Shown here: positions 8,992 through 17,140 of the stretch, piece by piece
Layout of the letters: every line of letters begins with the position of its first letter
Position numbering within the stretch: position 1 is the first letter of the stretch
Assembly: GCF_000238055.2 (NCBI RefSeq)
Contig: NZ_KE148312.1
Span: 2,042,501 to 2,106,500, forward strand
Reading direction: 5' to 3'
DNA: 64,000 nucleotides
Origin: Oribacterium parvum ACB1
GTDB taxonomy: Bacteria; Bacillota; Clostridia; Lachnospirales; Lachnospiraceae
Position numbers and translations under genes: made by a program
Notes under the pieces: model-generated
Databases searched by the model: none
The model's input: only the letters and a program-made list of their open reading frames with translations
What the model was told of the DNA's origin: nothing

Positions 8992-9130
8992 CTTATTTCC
9001 TCCAAAAACTCAGCTATACCGTCATGATTATGATCCGCAGTATACCTTGTAAAACGTTTCTTCAGCTCTTCCGCTGCATTTCCCATTACAACCGGACAGC
9101 CAACTCTTTCCAGCATGGACAAGTTTTGCC
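8988..9130 (-). pseudogene. C-terminal remnant of a Cof-type HAD phosphatase
   Basis: A minus-strand frame ending in TGA at 8988 encodes LSMLERVGCPVVMGNAAEEL followed by KKRFTRYTADHNHDG and IAEFLEEIR. This is the classic C-terminal motif of Cof/YidA phosphatases (NDLSML...VAMGNA...ND.DGVA..LEK). The upstream domain is absent: beyond about 9122 the frame no longer resembles the family and runs into the fprA 3' end. I read it as a deletion remnant. Identity is from the family pattern; no alignment was run. Confidence 0.7.
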
Positions 9131-9168
9131 CTCACTCATTTTACCCTTACTCCTTCTCCGGTTTCGCC

Positions 9169-10362
9169 TTATTCCGCTTTTAGCAGCGCACTTACCAATG
9201 CCGGAATCGCCGCAAAATCCTCTTCCTTAGCCACCCATTCCGCCCGAATATTTTCGGGAATCACATGAAAGCCTGCAGCCTTTAAGGACTCCTGCAAAAC
9301 CTTCACGGACTCTCCGCTCCAGCCATAACAGCCGAAGGCCGCTGCCTTTTTCTTCTTAAACTTCAGCTGCTTTAAAAACTCAAGCCAGCCTGCCACCGGA
9401 GACAAAATAGAATTTGCCACCGTAGGAGAACCTACCGCAAGGGCTTTTGACTTAAAGATCTCCGTCATTACTTCATTTTTATCCGACTTGGAAATATTAA
9501 AGACCTTCACCACCGTATCCGGACTTTGCCGATGAATCTCCTCCGCAATACTGTAGGCAATCTTTGTCGTGCCCTCCCACATGGTATCAAAGGCAATCGT
9601 TACCTGATCTTCCTGATAATCCTGAGCCCACTGACCATATTTCTCCACAATCTGCATAGGGTTCTCTCTCCAGATAGCACCGTGGGAAGGAGCAATCATC
9701 TCTATCGGAAGATTCAAAGCCGTAATTTCCTCCAGTTTTTTCCGTAAAATAGGAGCAAAGGGCGCAATGATATTGGCATAGTACTTCATAGCTTCCTTCA
9801 TAAGTACGCATTGATTTGCTTTATCGTTAAAAAGCTCCTCCACCGCATAATGCTGTCCGAAGGCATCCATAGAGAAGAGGATATTGTCTCCGGTTAAAAA
9901 TGTTGCCATGGAATCCGGCCAGTGGAGCATCCGCATTTCCAGGAAAATAAGCTTTTTTCCGTTTCCGATGTCCAGAGAGTCCCCCGTCTTTACCACATGG
10001 AAATTCCAGCCCCTCTTGCCATACTGCCCCTCAATGCTTTTCACCGCATTTTCCGTACAATAAATGGGCACATCCGGAATTTCTTCCAAAATGGTTGTAA
10101 GAGAGCCGGAGTGGTCACACTCCCCATGATTTGCCACAATAAAATCAATCTTTTTTAAATCAATTTCCTTTTTCAGATTCTCCACAAAGTCAAAACGGTG
10201 GGGTGTCCAAACCGTATCCATCAAAACCGTCTTCTCTTCCTCGATGAGATAGGCATTTTGGCTGGAACCGTTGATGATAGAATAATCATCCCCATGAAAA
10301 TGCTGTAATTCCCAATCGATATAGCCTATCCAACTTACATTTCCTTTTACCGCTTTTCTCAT
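9169..10362 (-). CDS. Flavodiiron protein (FprA, A-type flavoprotein)
   Basis: Oxygen and/or nitric oxide reductase protecting anaerobes. The N-terminal metallo-beta-lactamase-like diiron domain shows ligands HGECDH, MLHWPDS, the Asp and His of DAFGQH, and SHGAIWR. The C-terminal flavodoxin domain (about 255-397) begins with TMWEGTTKIA, the FMN phosphate loop. 397 residues is the normal length for class A without rubredoxin fusion. The ribosome site is AGGAGGG. No rubredoxin partner gene lies nearby. It stands alone between pcp and the amylase gene. Confidence 0.95.
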   Translation of the reverse strand: MRKAVKGNVSWIGYIDWELQHFHGDDYSIINGSSQNAYLIEEEKTVLMDTVWTPHRFDFVENLKKEIDLKKIDFIVANHGECDHSGSLTTILEEIPDVPIYCTENAVKSIEGQYGKRGWNFHVVKTGDSLDIGNGKKLIFLEMRMLHWPDSMATFLTGDNILFSMDAFGQHYAVEELFNDKANQCVLMKEAMKYYANIIAPFAPILRKKLEEITALNLPIEMIAPSHGAIWRENPMQIVEKYGQWAQDYQEDQVTIAFDTMWEGTTKIAYSIAEEIHRQSPDTVVKVFNISKSDKNEVMTEIFKSKALAVGSPTVANSILSPVAGWLEFLKQLKFKKKKAAAFGCYGWSGESVKVLQESLKAAGFHVIPENIRAEWVAKEEDFAAIPALVSALLKAE

Positions 10363-10483
10363 CTTACCCTCCTAAAGAATTCTCTTATCTTTTTTACTGA
10401 ATGGGATAACAACCGGCATGGGAGTCGAACCCAAGCTTTTGAGTAAATATTATATCACACAAAGAAGATGGGCGTTGAGCCCA

Positions 10484-10552
10484 TATGCACAGCAGAACAT
10501 TTTTTCTATGCATAGCAGAACATTTTTTCTATGCACAGCAGAACATTTTTTA
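10484..10552. repeat. 23-bp tandem repeat, three copies
   Basis: Three head-to-tail copies of TATGCAYAGCAGAACATTTT plus TT and one variable base occur at 10484-10506, 10507-10529 and 10530-10552. They differ at one or two bases. They lie between fprA and the amylase gene, just beyond a small hairpin (ATGGGC/GCCCAT, about 10469-10484). The function is unknown. Confidence 0.9.
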
Positions 10553-10596
10553 TCGCTAAAGCAGAAACTTTAATAGAGCACCCTGCTCCTTCGATA

Positions 10597-11904
10597 TTAG
10601 CTTTTCCAAACAAAGAAACTAGAAGGCGGAAGCGTAAAAGAATCATTAAGGATGAGTTTTTCCCCACTTAGTAAATTCGTAACTTCGCAATTTTCCATGC
10701 CATGAAGCCGCGCCTGATACGCCTGCTCATCGGCGTTAACGCTCACCCAAATCTTCTCTCCCTCATACTCTCTTTGGAAAATAAGCTGGCGGTTGGTCAG
10801 GACTATACTTTTGTAGTCTCCATAAACCAAAGCTTTTTGTTCTTTATGGAGCTTCGCAAGAGAGGAAATTAAATCGGTGAGTTCGTTCCATTCCGGCTCC
10901 GAAAGCACAGGACGAAGGGCATCATCACTCTCATTTTCCTTAACTCCCGAAATCCCCCACTCACCGCCATAGTAGATGCAGGGAATCCCCGGCATGGTAA
11001 AGAGCATAGCATATAAGAGGGGCAAATGTCGTTTGTCCTTTAAGATGCTTGCCACCCTCGTCACATCATGGTTCTCCGCAAAGGTAAGCAAGTGCATTCC
11101 CTTGTAAATAGGATTATCCTTTCCAAATTGCCGATTCAGTGCATAGTTAATCTCAAAAAGGTTCAAGTCGTTAAAGCTGGAATACAGCCCTTTGTAGCAC
11201 TCATAATTCGTGCAGCTATGAAGCATAGCGTCATTGACAATCCTTTTATAGTCCCCAAAAAGAATTTCCCCCAAGAGGAAAAAGTCCGGCTTAATGGAAT
11301 CACAAAATGCACGAAGCTCCCGCATGAAGTTTTCATTTAAACAATACGCTACATCGAGCCGCAAGCCGTCAATCTGAAACTCTTCCATCCAAGCCCTTAC
11401 GCAGGAAAAAAGATACTCTTTCACCTTTGGATTCTCGAGATTCAGCTTTACAAGCTCAAAGTGCCCTTCCCAACCCTCGTAGGAGAAGCCGTCATTGTAG
11501 CAGGAATTTCCATCAAAATGAATGTAAAACCAGTCCTTGTATTCCGAGTCCCAACGTTTTTCAATCACATCCTGAAAAGCAAAGAAGCCTCGTCCCACAT
11601 GGTTAAAGACGCCGTCCAGAACAATGCGGATCCCATTTTCCTTGAGAATCTTACAAACTTCAAAAAAATCCGCATTACTCCCCAAACGACAATCAATCTT
11701 TCGATAATCTCTTGTATCATAGCCATGCCGGTCCGACTCAAAGACGGGCGAAAAATAAACGGCATCCACATGGAGGCGTTTAAGATGGGGAATCCACTCT
11801 GTAACTTTTCGTATTCTGGGAGTAAGAACTCCATCGTTTTCCTTCGGGGCTCCACAAAAGCCCAAGGGATAGAATTGATAAAAAATGCTGCTATCGGACC
11901 ACAT
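10597..11904 (-). CDS. Alpha-amylase family glycoside hydrolase (GH13)
   Basis: Cytoplasmic GH13 enzyme of about 435 residues with no signal peptide. The four conserved regions are present: LDGVFNHVG, DGLRLDVAY with the nucleophile Asp, LLGEILFGD with the acid Glu, and FAENHDVTR with the transition-state Asp. It resembles cyclomaltodextrinase/neopullulanase-type enzymes but lacks their N-terminal domain, so the chain is a minimal barrel plus a short C-terminal beta domain. ATG 11904 follows AGAAGG by eight bases; ATG 11910 two codons earlier is also possible. The substrate is likely maltooligosaccharide (inference). Confidence 0.88.
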   Translation of the reverse strand: MWSDSSIFYQFYPLGFCGAPKENDGVLTPRIRKVTEWIPHLKRLHVDAVYFSPVFESDRHGYDTRDYRKIDCRLGSNADFFEVCKILKENGIRIVLDGVFNHVGRGFFAFQDVIEKRWDSEYKDWFYIHFDGNSCYNDGFSYEGWEGHFELVKLNLENPKVKEYLFSCVRAWMEEFQIDGLRLDVAYCLNENFMRELRAFCDSIKPDFFLLGEILFGDYKRIVNDAMLHSCTNYECYKGLYSSFNDLNLFEINYALNRQFGKDNPIYKGMHLLTFAENHDVTRVASILKDKRHLPLLYAMLFTMPGIPCIYYGGEWGISGVKENESDDALRPVLSEPEWNELTDLISSLAKLHKEQKALVYGDYKSIVLTNRQLIFQREYEGEKIWVSVNADEQAYQARLHGMENCEVTNLLSGEKLILNDSFTLPPSSFFVWKS

Positions 11905-12071
11905 AAACATTTCCTTCTAAAATATTATTAAAATTTGTAGAAAAAGTAGAAATCAGTATAATCATACAAGTACAAAAAAACACTATAAAAGCAATGAAAA
12001 TCATAGCAGTAGATACGTAAAAGCCCCATTCCTTCTATTACGTCATTTATCGCGCCATCTATTATGACATT

Positions 12072-12275
12072 TTACAAGTCCTGCTTTATGACGTAATGGC
12101 CAAACCAATTCGAACCAACGTGTTCAATCTTTCCATCACTCATAAGACGCTTTAATGCTCTTTGAACCGTCCTTGGAAAGGAACCTAGTATCTCAGCAAG
12201 TCCAGCAGCTGATTGATTGCCATCTTCCTTCAGCAAATCAAATAGCTTCTCATCCAATATTTTTTCTTTGTTCAT
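12072..12275 (-). CDS. Small winged-helix protein, possibly a remnant
   Basis: A 67-residue chain (from ATG 12275) that is almost entirely a winged-helix fold: AAGLAEILGSFPRTVQRALKR reads as the helix-turn-helix and KIEHVGSNWFGHYVI as the wing. Such modules are typical of the C-terminus of larger RecG-like AlbA-type regulators, so this could be a stand-alone regulator or the surviving end of one. The ribosome site is weak (GGTG). It begins eight bases after the stop of the membrane-protein gene and is the last gene of that operon, so it may regulate it. A longer frame to 12338 would overlap the upstream gene. Confidence 0.55.
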   Translation of the reverse strand: MNKEKILDEKLFDLLKEDGNQSAAGLAEILGSFPRTVQRALKRLMSDGKIEHVGSNWFGHYVIKQDL

Positions 12276-12282
12276 TACACCA

Positions 12283-13173
12283 TTATGTGAAAGGTTTATT
12301 TTTCGTTGCATTTTCATATATGTATTGAAGTTCTTCAAACTGATCAGTAGTGAAAATTGTTTTTGTAATATATTCCGTTTTTTCTCTAAAACTATTCTTT
12401 TTGATCGAAAAATGAAAATAAATAAATCTCTCCCCTTTCAGAAAAGTATCCTTTACCATATAATAACACTCTTCCATCTCTTCATCCTTGCTCTTATCAG
12501 TGTAATGATTCAATGTAATATACCTAGGATTATTCTTTAAGATAATATCTTCCGGTTTAATCCTATAATTATCATCTCTATACCTAATAAAAAATAGTTT
12601 TAGGATAATGATGTATATCATATATAATGAGGCTATACCCCATAAGATATCTATAGTTGTGTTCGGGGCTTTAGGAACGTCAAAAGTATTGTTTAAAAGA
12701 TTTTTAGAAAAACAATACACAATCCAAAAATCTGTAAGAATAAACAATAAAAATCTATATAATCTATTTTGGGCTGTAATATAATTGGATGTATATACAA
12801 ACCCATCAGAACTATAACTTTTCTCCTCCCATCCAATTATATGAAAAAAACCATAATAACCGACGCACAGAATTAACATGCCAAGAACGATAATTCCTAT
12901 AGCCACAAATACTATATTAACGTAAAGTATGCTTCCAATTGTCAAAATGCTTCTTAAAACAATTTTAATGATACTATCAAGATATACAGGTATGCTGGCA
13001 CTTATATTAAAATCATTAAAAATATTAGCGTTATAGAGATATAAAATATTGATAATATAAAATATAGGAACTAGAATATTACAAAAAACAGAATTATAAT
13101 AATTCCATACTTTTCCCTTCGTCTCTCTCTCTTCTATTCCAACAATAGAAAACAAAACGTCCGTAACGCTCAT
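12283..13173 (-). CDS. Unknown multi-spanning membrane protein in VWA/PurA-like operon
   Basis: I do not recognise this family. The 296-residue chain has about six hydrophobic segments between residues 25 and 210, then a soluble C-terminal part of about 85 residues rich in Lys and Glu. The ribosome site GGAGGAGAC precedes the ATG, and the gene starts 19 bases after the PurA-like stop. Its place as the fourth gene of the kinase-like/VWA/PurA-like operon suggests a membrane output or sensor for that group, which is inference. It is more AT-rich than its upstream neighbours, which may mark separate origin. Confidence 0.7.
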   Translation of the reverse strand: MSVTDVLFSIVGIEERETKGKVWNYYNSVFCNILVPIFYIINILYLYNANIFNDFNISASIPVYLDSIIKIVLRSILTIGSILYVNIVFVAIGIIVLGMLILCVGYYGFFHIIGWEEKSYSSDGFVYTSNYITAQNRLYRFLLFILTDFWIVYCFSKNLLNNTFDVPKAPNTTIDILWGIASLYMIYIIILKLFFIRYRDDNYRIKPEDIILKNNPRYITLNHYTDKSKDEEMEECYYMVKDTFLKGERFIYFHFSIKKNSFREKTEYITKTIFTTDQFEELQYIYENATKNKPFT

Positions 13174-13192
13174 GTCTCCTCCAATAATATAT

Positions 13193-14392
13193 TTATTTCC
13201 ATTCAGTATCTATAATACATTGAATTCCTAACTCCTCTCCTGCTTTTTGAAGAGTTTCAATGGGAATACTCCCCTTTTCAAAGTATAGTTGATTCCCAGT
13301 TTCCGACAACTGGGTAACAAGAATAGAGAGCTCCGGGGATTCTTTCGTCTTTATCTGTTCTTTACGATCTAAATTATTTAAGGAATCTCTATCCCTTAGT
13401 ACCGGCGCAAAAAAGGCTTCCAAACCCTCATGCTTTGCATAGCGTAAAGTTCCCTGCCATTCATTAGGCTGATTGGTCAGGTCCTCTCCCACTCCGGGAA
13501 GTTCAGAACGCTTCACTTCGCAGGGTAAAGGGCCATTTCCGTGACGAGTGATATAAGGGCGAGTCACATAGATAGCTTCCTCTAAAGATAATCCTCGTTT
13601 TTCTAAAAAGATGGTCGGATTATGGATTCCGGTTTTTGAAGAAGTCAAATGGGGAGCATAGGCTTCATAGTCCTGATCCAAAAGCAAGCCCTGTCCTGTC
13701 TCAAAAATCAAATTCTTAAACTCCTCCAGCCATTTTCTATCCGCATCTACTAAAGTCAGTAGCTTCACATTATCTTTCACTTCTACCACAAAGTTTTCCA
13801 GTACCGTCTCATTATGCAGCATCTCATAGTAGGGATTCGAGGAATATATTCCCAAGACTTTTGCTCTTCTTTCCGTATATTCTCTTCGAATCTGCTTTAA
13901 ACGGTCTAAAAAATCTTGCTTAGTCCATGTAACAAGCTCTTCCAAGGTAATTCTGTATCCGGCGGCATTTCGCTGCACACATTCCTCTATGCCCATACCG
14001 CAGGAACCATGGCGATTCTTGTCTCTGGCAACTTCTGCCCCCATATTTAAAAGTACATCATCTATGGTGGTTCCTTGTGCATTTTTTTCAGAATAAAGAA
14101 TGGGCTGAAAGCCGAAGAGCTCCGTAAACGCTTTCACTTCATTGCGCAGCTGAAACAAATCCGGCATAAAGCTATCAGCAAATAAAGTAGGCACATGGTA
14201 CTCCGCTCCGGCGCCAATCTGATGATGGATAAAACGCCATTTTCCTTCCGGATCTTCTACCGTGTGCCCAGCCTGTCCGCCGCCATTATGTTTAATAATC
14301 AGCGCATTCTTAAGGGATGAAGCAAGACGACTGCAAGCAAAGCCCTTTCCCTCATCCCCGAAATTCTTGCCGATAACCGCAATTGTTCTCAT
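13193..14392 (-). CDS. Divergent adenylosuccinate synthetase-like protein
   Basis: A 399-residue PurA homologue, distinct from the canonical purA at 62213-63499. Visible motifs are NFGDEGKG (residues 10-17, catalytic Asp13), QAGHTV (His43, the second catalytic residue), FETGQGLLLDQDY followed by LTSSKTG, and YVTRPYITRHGNGPLPCE. Family Asp and His are kept, so GTP-dependent ligation of aspartate to a purine nucleotide is plausible; phage PurZ enzymes are reported to replace that Asp. IMP-site segments differ, so the substrate may differ too. The ATG overlaps the VWA stop (ATGA), indicating coupled translation. A second copy in a kinase/VWA operon suggests a conflict or signalling role rather than purine synthesis. 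Confidence 0.85.
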   Translation of the reverse strand: MRTIAVIGKNFGDEGKGFACSRLASSLKNALIIKHNGGGQAGHTVEDPEGKWRFIHHQIGAGAEYHVPTLFADSFMPDLFQLRNEVKAFTELFGFQPILYSEKNAQGTTIDDVLLNMGAEVARDKNRHGSCGMGIEECVQRNAAGYRITLEELVTWTKQDFLDRLKQIRREYTERRAKVLGIYSSNPYYEMLHNETVLENFVVEVKDNVKLLTLVDADRKWLEEFKNLIFETGQGLLLDQDYEAYAPHLTSSKTGIHNPTIFLEKRGLSLEEAIYVTRPYITRHGNGPLPCEVKRSELPGVGEDLTNQPNEWQGTLRYAKHEGLEAFFAPVLRDRDSLNNLDRKEQIKTKESPELSILVTQLSETGNQLYFEKGSIPIETLQKAGEELGIQCIIDTEWK

Positions 14393-15273
14393 AGAAAAAT
14401 ATCTTCATCTCTTTGCAAGGAAAGCTGTGCTAATGCCGCGCTAATCACAGGACGATTGATTTCATCCCACCTCCCAAGAACTTCCTCTAAAGCAGCACCC
14501 TTTTGTAACTGAATGGCACTGATAATGATTTCCGGAAGACAGGAAATATCCTGTCGTGCCAGTACGATACAATGCCCCGGAAGCAGCTTCTCATTTTCCT
14601 GGCTGTCTCCGCCAATCATGATATGGAAAACATGGAAGGATTGCTTTACTTCATTCAGCAAATCCTCTTTGGTGACAGTCCTTTCGATTTCATCTCCTAT
14701 AACCCGGGAAATCGTTTCTCCCACCGAATCACCGCGAATCTCTGCCATATCTCCGATGGTAAAGAGAAAGCCCTTTTGCTGTCTTTTCTTCACCGCATCA
14801 ATATTGGTATGGCGGGATAAGAATTCCCAAAGACAGGTAGGTACCACCTGACCACTGCCATGATTTTCAAAGTAAATGTCTAAGAGTTGCTCGGCGATAC
14901 GAATATCCGACTCAAACTGGGTGACCTGTAGAGGGGATGCATCCTGAAAATCTCCGTAAGCCGCACACATTAGGGCCGGATCCGCCACTGAGCCGGTGGA
15001 ATAAAGCTTGGTAATCAGCTCATTTAAGGCGCCCGCTGCCAACTCCACCGCAAGATAACCCATGGAGCCGGTCACATCCAAGCCCACAACGATAGGGGTT
15101 GTATTGGGATGCTCCTCGGAGTCGAAACATTCTCTGGTTCCGATGAATTTCGGATTCATCTTGGGATTACATTCTCTTCTTGTAAATACTTCTTCTACTC
15201 TCTGCCCATTGGACAGCTTTCTACTGCTTTTCAATTTCTGCCAATCTGATGCTGAATAACTACCGTATCCCAT
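14389..15273 (-). CDS. von Willebrand factor A domain protein
   Basis: A 294-residue cytoplasmic protein with a VWA domain from about residue 60 onward. The metal-binding MIDAS is DVTGSMG after VVGLDV, with a later Asp in FTIGDMAEIRGDS. The N-terminal about 55 residues (MGYGSYSASDWQKLKSS, FTRRECNPKMNPKFIGTRE) are a conserved-looking linker I cannot name. It begins ten bases after the zinc-ribbon/kinase-like stop with a strong AGGAGG site and overlaps the PurA-like start. VWA proteins next to kinase-like partners recall TerY-type stress modules, but Ter genes themselves are absent here. Confidence 0.85.
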   Translation of the reverse strand: MGYGSYSASDWQKLKSSRKLSNGQRVEEVFTRRECNPKMNPKFIGTRECFDSEEHPNTTPIVVGLDVTGSMGYLAVELAAGALNELITKLYSTGSVADPALMCAAYGDFQDASPLQVTQFESDIRIAEQLLDIYFENHGSGQVVPTCLWEFLSRHTNIDAVKKRQQKGFLFTIGDMAEIRGDSVGETISRVIGDEIERTVTKEDLLNEVKQSFHVFHIMIGGDSQENEKLLPGHCIVLARQDISCLPEIIISAIQLQKGAALEEVLGRWDEINRPVISAALAQLSLQRDEDIFL

Positions 15274-15282
15274 ATTTTCCTC

Positions 15283-16152
15283 CTATTTCATCTTCACAAA
15301 ATGATGACCGCCAAAGCCCTCTTCAATCACCTTATCCCATGTGGCAAAGTCCTGAAAAGCATCCCCTTTCGGCTCTGCCAATAAGAAATCCTCCAAAAGA
15401 GCCGGACTATGAATATTTTCAGCCACGGATTTTGCGGTCTTTCGTAAATCCAATAAATCCTGATTGCTATGCTTCCTTTCCACATTTCTCCAATCCCCGA
15501 AGAGCATCCCCTCATGGGTCAGGGAATTCACAAAAAGTGTGGACGCCGTAATATCCCCGTGCTGAAGCTCCGAATACTCTAGGGCGCAACATATATTTTC
15601 CATCCGAGAAATCACCCAGGCCAAATGCTCCGAAGCAAAGGGGGCAAAGACCTCCGCAGGATAAAAATAGGGCTTTCTTGTGAAAATAAGACAAAGCTTC
15701 CCGGCATCTAAAGCAATCTTCGACTTTAACATCGGAAAGCACCTTGATAACTTTACATCCGCTTCCGGAAAGCTAAGACGTGCTAAGCCCAGCATAAAAG
15801 CATTTGCCCCATCCTCTCGGTCAAAGATATAGACTACTGACTCCCGACACAAGTAGCAGACCATCTCCGGATAATGATAACGATCCATATAGGAAAGAGT
15901 TAGATTTTTACCATTTACCATTAGGTATGTGGCTGTGCCCAGCTCTTCCCATAAAGTATCACCACTATAGTCATTTTCCTTCTCGCTGGCCTTCGCCTTG
16001 TAATAGGCCAAAAGCTTCTTTCGAAACTCATGATTCCCTTTGAATTCCGCATCGGACAGGAAGGCTCTTGCCCCACAGTAAGGACACTGAAATCCGCCGG
16101 CACTGCCAAGTTCCAGCTGTGCGCCACATTGCTTACAACGATAGCTAATCAT
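15283..16152 (-). CDS. Zinc-ribbon protein with kinase-like domain
   Basis: The 289-residue chain starts with a zinc ribbon (Cys6, Cys9, Cys23, Cys26). The remainder looks like a divergent protein-kinase-like domain: the segment near residue 197 reads LQHGDITASTLFVN, matching the HGDxxxxN catalytic loop with Thr in place of the usual Asn, and GMLFGDWRN resembles the DFG metal-binding region. It may therefore be weakly active or a pseudokinase. ATG 16152 follows AAAGGAGG, though only three bases separate them; a longer form to 16173 lacks a ribosome site. It is the first gene of the operon and is separated from the VWA gene by ten bases. Confidence 0.72.
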   Translation of the reverse strand: MISYRCKQCGAQLELGSAGGFQCPYCGARAFLSDAEFKGNHEFRKKLLAYYKAKASEKENDYSGDTLWEELGTATYLMVNGKNLTLSYMDRYHYPEMVCYLCRESVVYIFDREDGANAFMLGLARLSFPEADVKLSRCFPMLKSKIALDAGKLCLIFTRKPYFYPAEVFAPFASEHLAWVISRMENICCALEYSELQHGDITASTLFVNSLTHEGMLFGDWRNVERKHSNQDLLDLRKTAKSVAENIHSPALLEDFLLAEPKGDAFQDFATWDKVIEEGFGGHHFVKMK

Positions 16153-16219
16153 AGACCTCCTTTGACGATCCATAACTGTTAAGAAATTTCAAAAAAAAGC
16201 AAAGTTTAATCACAGAGGA

Positions 16220-16225
16220 AGTATA
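16220..16225 (-). promoter_or_regulatory. Candidate extended -10 promoter of the kinase-like/VWA operon
   Basis: On the minus strand TGCTATACT gives an extended -10 box about 70 bases before the first ATG. The -35 position (ATGCAC) is poor, so the call rests on the -10 and its place. Confidence 0.45.
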
Positions 16226-16263
16226 GCACAGATTATTTTCAAGTGCATAGAAATGTATTACAT

Positions 16264-16310
16264 TATAGCCTCTTGCCGGAGTCATATTAAACTCACGCCA
16301 AGAGGCTATA
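16264..16310 (-). other. Hairpin between DUF3791 gene and the VWA operon
   Basis: A 12-bp perfect inverted repeat (TATAGCCTCTTG with CAAGAGGCTATA) encloses a 23-base loop. It lies downstream of the DUF3791 stop and could help end that transcript, but there is no T run on the minus strand. Confidence 0.5.
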
Positions 16311-16346
16311 TGTTTCACGATATAAAGAATGAAAGAAAGAATATTA

Positions 16347-16586
16347 TTATATCACCAGCAATCTATACGGATTTCCGGCTATTTCCTCTTTTAAAATATC
16401 CAGGATAGATTCCCTGGATTCCAGATAAAGGTCTGTTTCTTCATCCATCAAGGCTGCATACACAGTGGTTTTCATCAAAAATTCAACTGCCTCATCTCTT
16501 GAATATCCCTTATCTTTCATTATATATTCCACAAGAAATACAGCTATATTTCGCATAGCTTTTTTCTGATCCGCACTCGTAATCAT
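16347..16586 (-). CDS. DUF3791-type small protein (second copy)
   Basis: A 79-residue, mostly helical acidic protein (AVFLVEYIMKDKGYSRDEAV, then a Glu/Asp-rich half) of the DUF3791 type that accompanies DUF3990 genes in Clostridia. Its ATG overlaps the DUF3990 stop as TAATG, so the pair is probably translated together. It may be the cognate partner or antidote of the DUF3990 protein, which is inference from linkage. Assignment is from remembered family patterns. Confidence 0.65.
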   Translation of the reverse strand: MITSADQKKAMRNIAVFLVEYIMKDKGYSRDEAVEFLMKTTVYAALMDEETDLYLESRESILDILKEEIAGNPYRLLVI

Positions 16587-17140
16587 TATTCAATCACCTG
16601 CCTTTTCACTTTATCAAAGCTTAGCGTCTTTACTGCTTCCTGCGTTCTAAAAAAATACTGCTTGGGAAGATTTTCCGGTTTTAATTCAGCAATAAGCTTT
16701 TCACATACTTCATCAGAATATTCCAATTCTTCCAGCTCATCATAGTACTCATTAATTATTGTAGTAGTTTCAGCATCAGCCGTTGGACCTATCACAATGT
16801 CCATATCATGTGCACATCCATCACATCTACGATTCTTAAGTATAAACCTAAGCCACTCTTTATCCGCTTTCTCAAACACCTTAAGCTTTAAACCTCTTGT
16901 GTCTTCATTGAAAAGAAGATTGTATCTATATGCTTGTATAGGCTGGAACTTTATGTTTTTCTTGTTTTTGAGAAAACTTTGACGTTTTTCTGCAATATAT
17001 TTATTTCTAATTGCAAGTCTTTCTGCATGTGATGGAACCGCAGTAGCATAAAATCCTTTACCAAAATCTTTGTAGCCTTTTCCTGCTGAAGGATCTATGC
17101 TATCAAACAAGTATATTGAACCATGATATAAAGGCTTCAA
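16586..17140 (-). CDS. DUF3990 protein (ADP-ribosyltransferase-like)
   Basis: A 184-residue protein opening LYHGSIYLFDSIDPSAGKGYKDFGKGFYAT; the YHGS and DFGKGFY elements are the hallmark of DUF3990, placed in the ADP-ribosyltransferase fold group. The start is TTG 17140, overlapping the stop of the first DUF3791 gene (ATTGA). It is sandwiched between two DUF3791 genes with overlaps at both ends, a tight three-gene unit that looks like a toxin-antitoxin or effector module. The enzymatic target is unknown and the toxin role is inferred. Confidence 0.75.
   Translation of the reverse strand: MKPLYHGSIYLFDSIDPSAGKGYKDFGKGFYATAVPSHAERLAIRNKYIAEKRQSFLKNKKNIKFQPIQAYRYNLLFNEDTRGLKLKVFEKADKEWLRFILKNRRCDGCAHDMDIVIGPTADAETTTIINEYYDELEELEYSDEVCEKLIAELKPENLPKQYFFRTQEAVKTLSFDKVKRQVIE

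Noticed and set aside
10419-10440. T-arm-like GGGTTCGACTCCC on the minus strand, suggesting a tRNA
   Set aside because: No matching acceptor, D arm or anticodon arm could be found upstream; at most a tRNA scrap or chance.
16264-16310. Rho-independent terminator after the DUF3791 gene
   Set aside because: The stem is good but there is no T run on the minus strand, so kept only as a hairpin.
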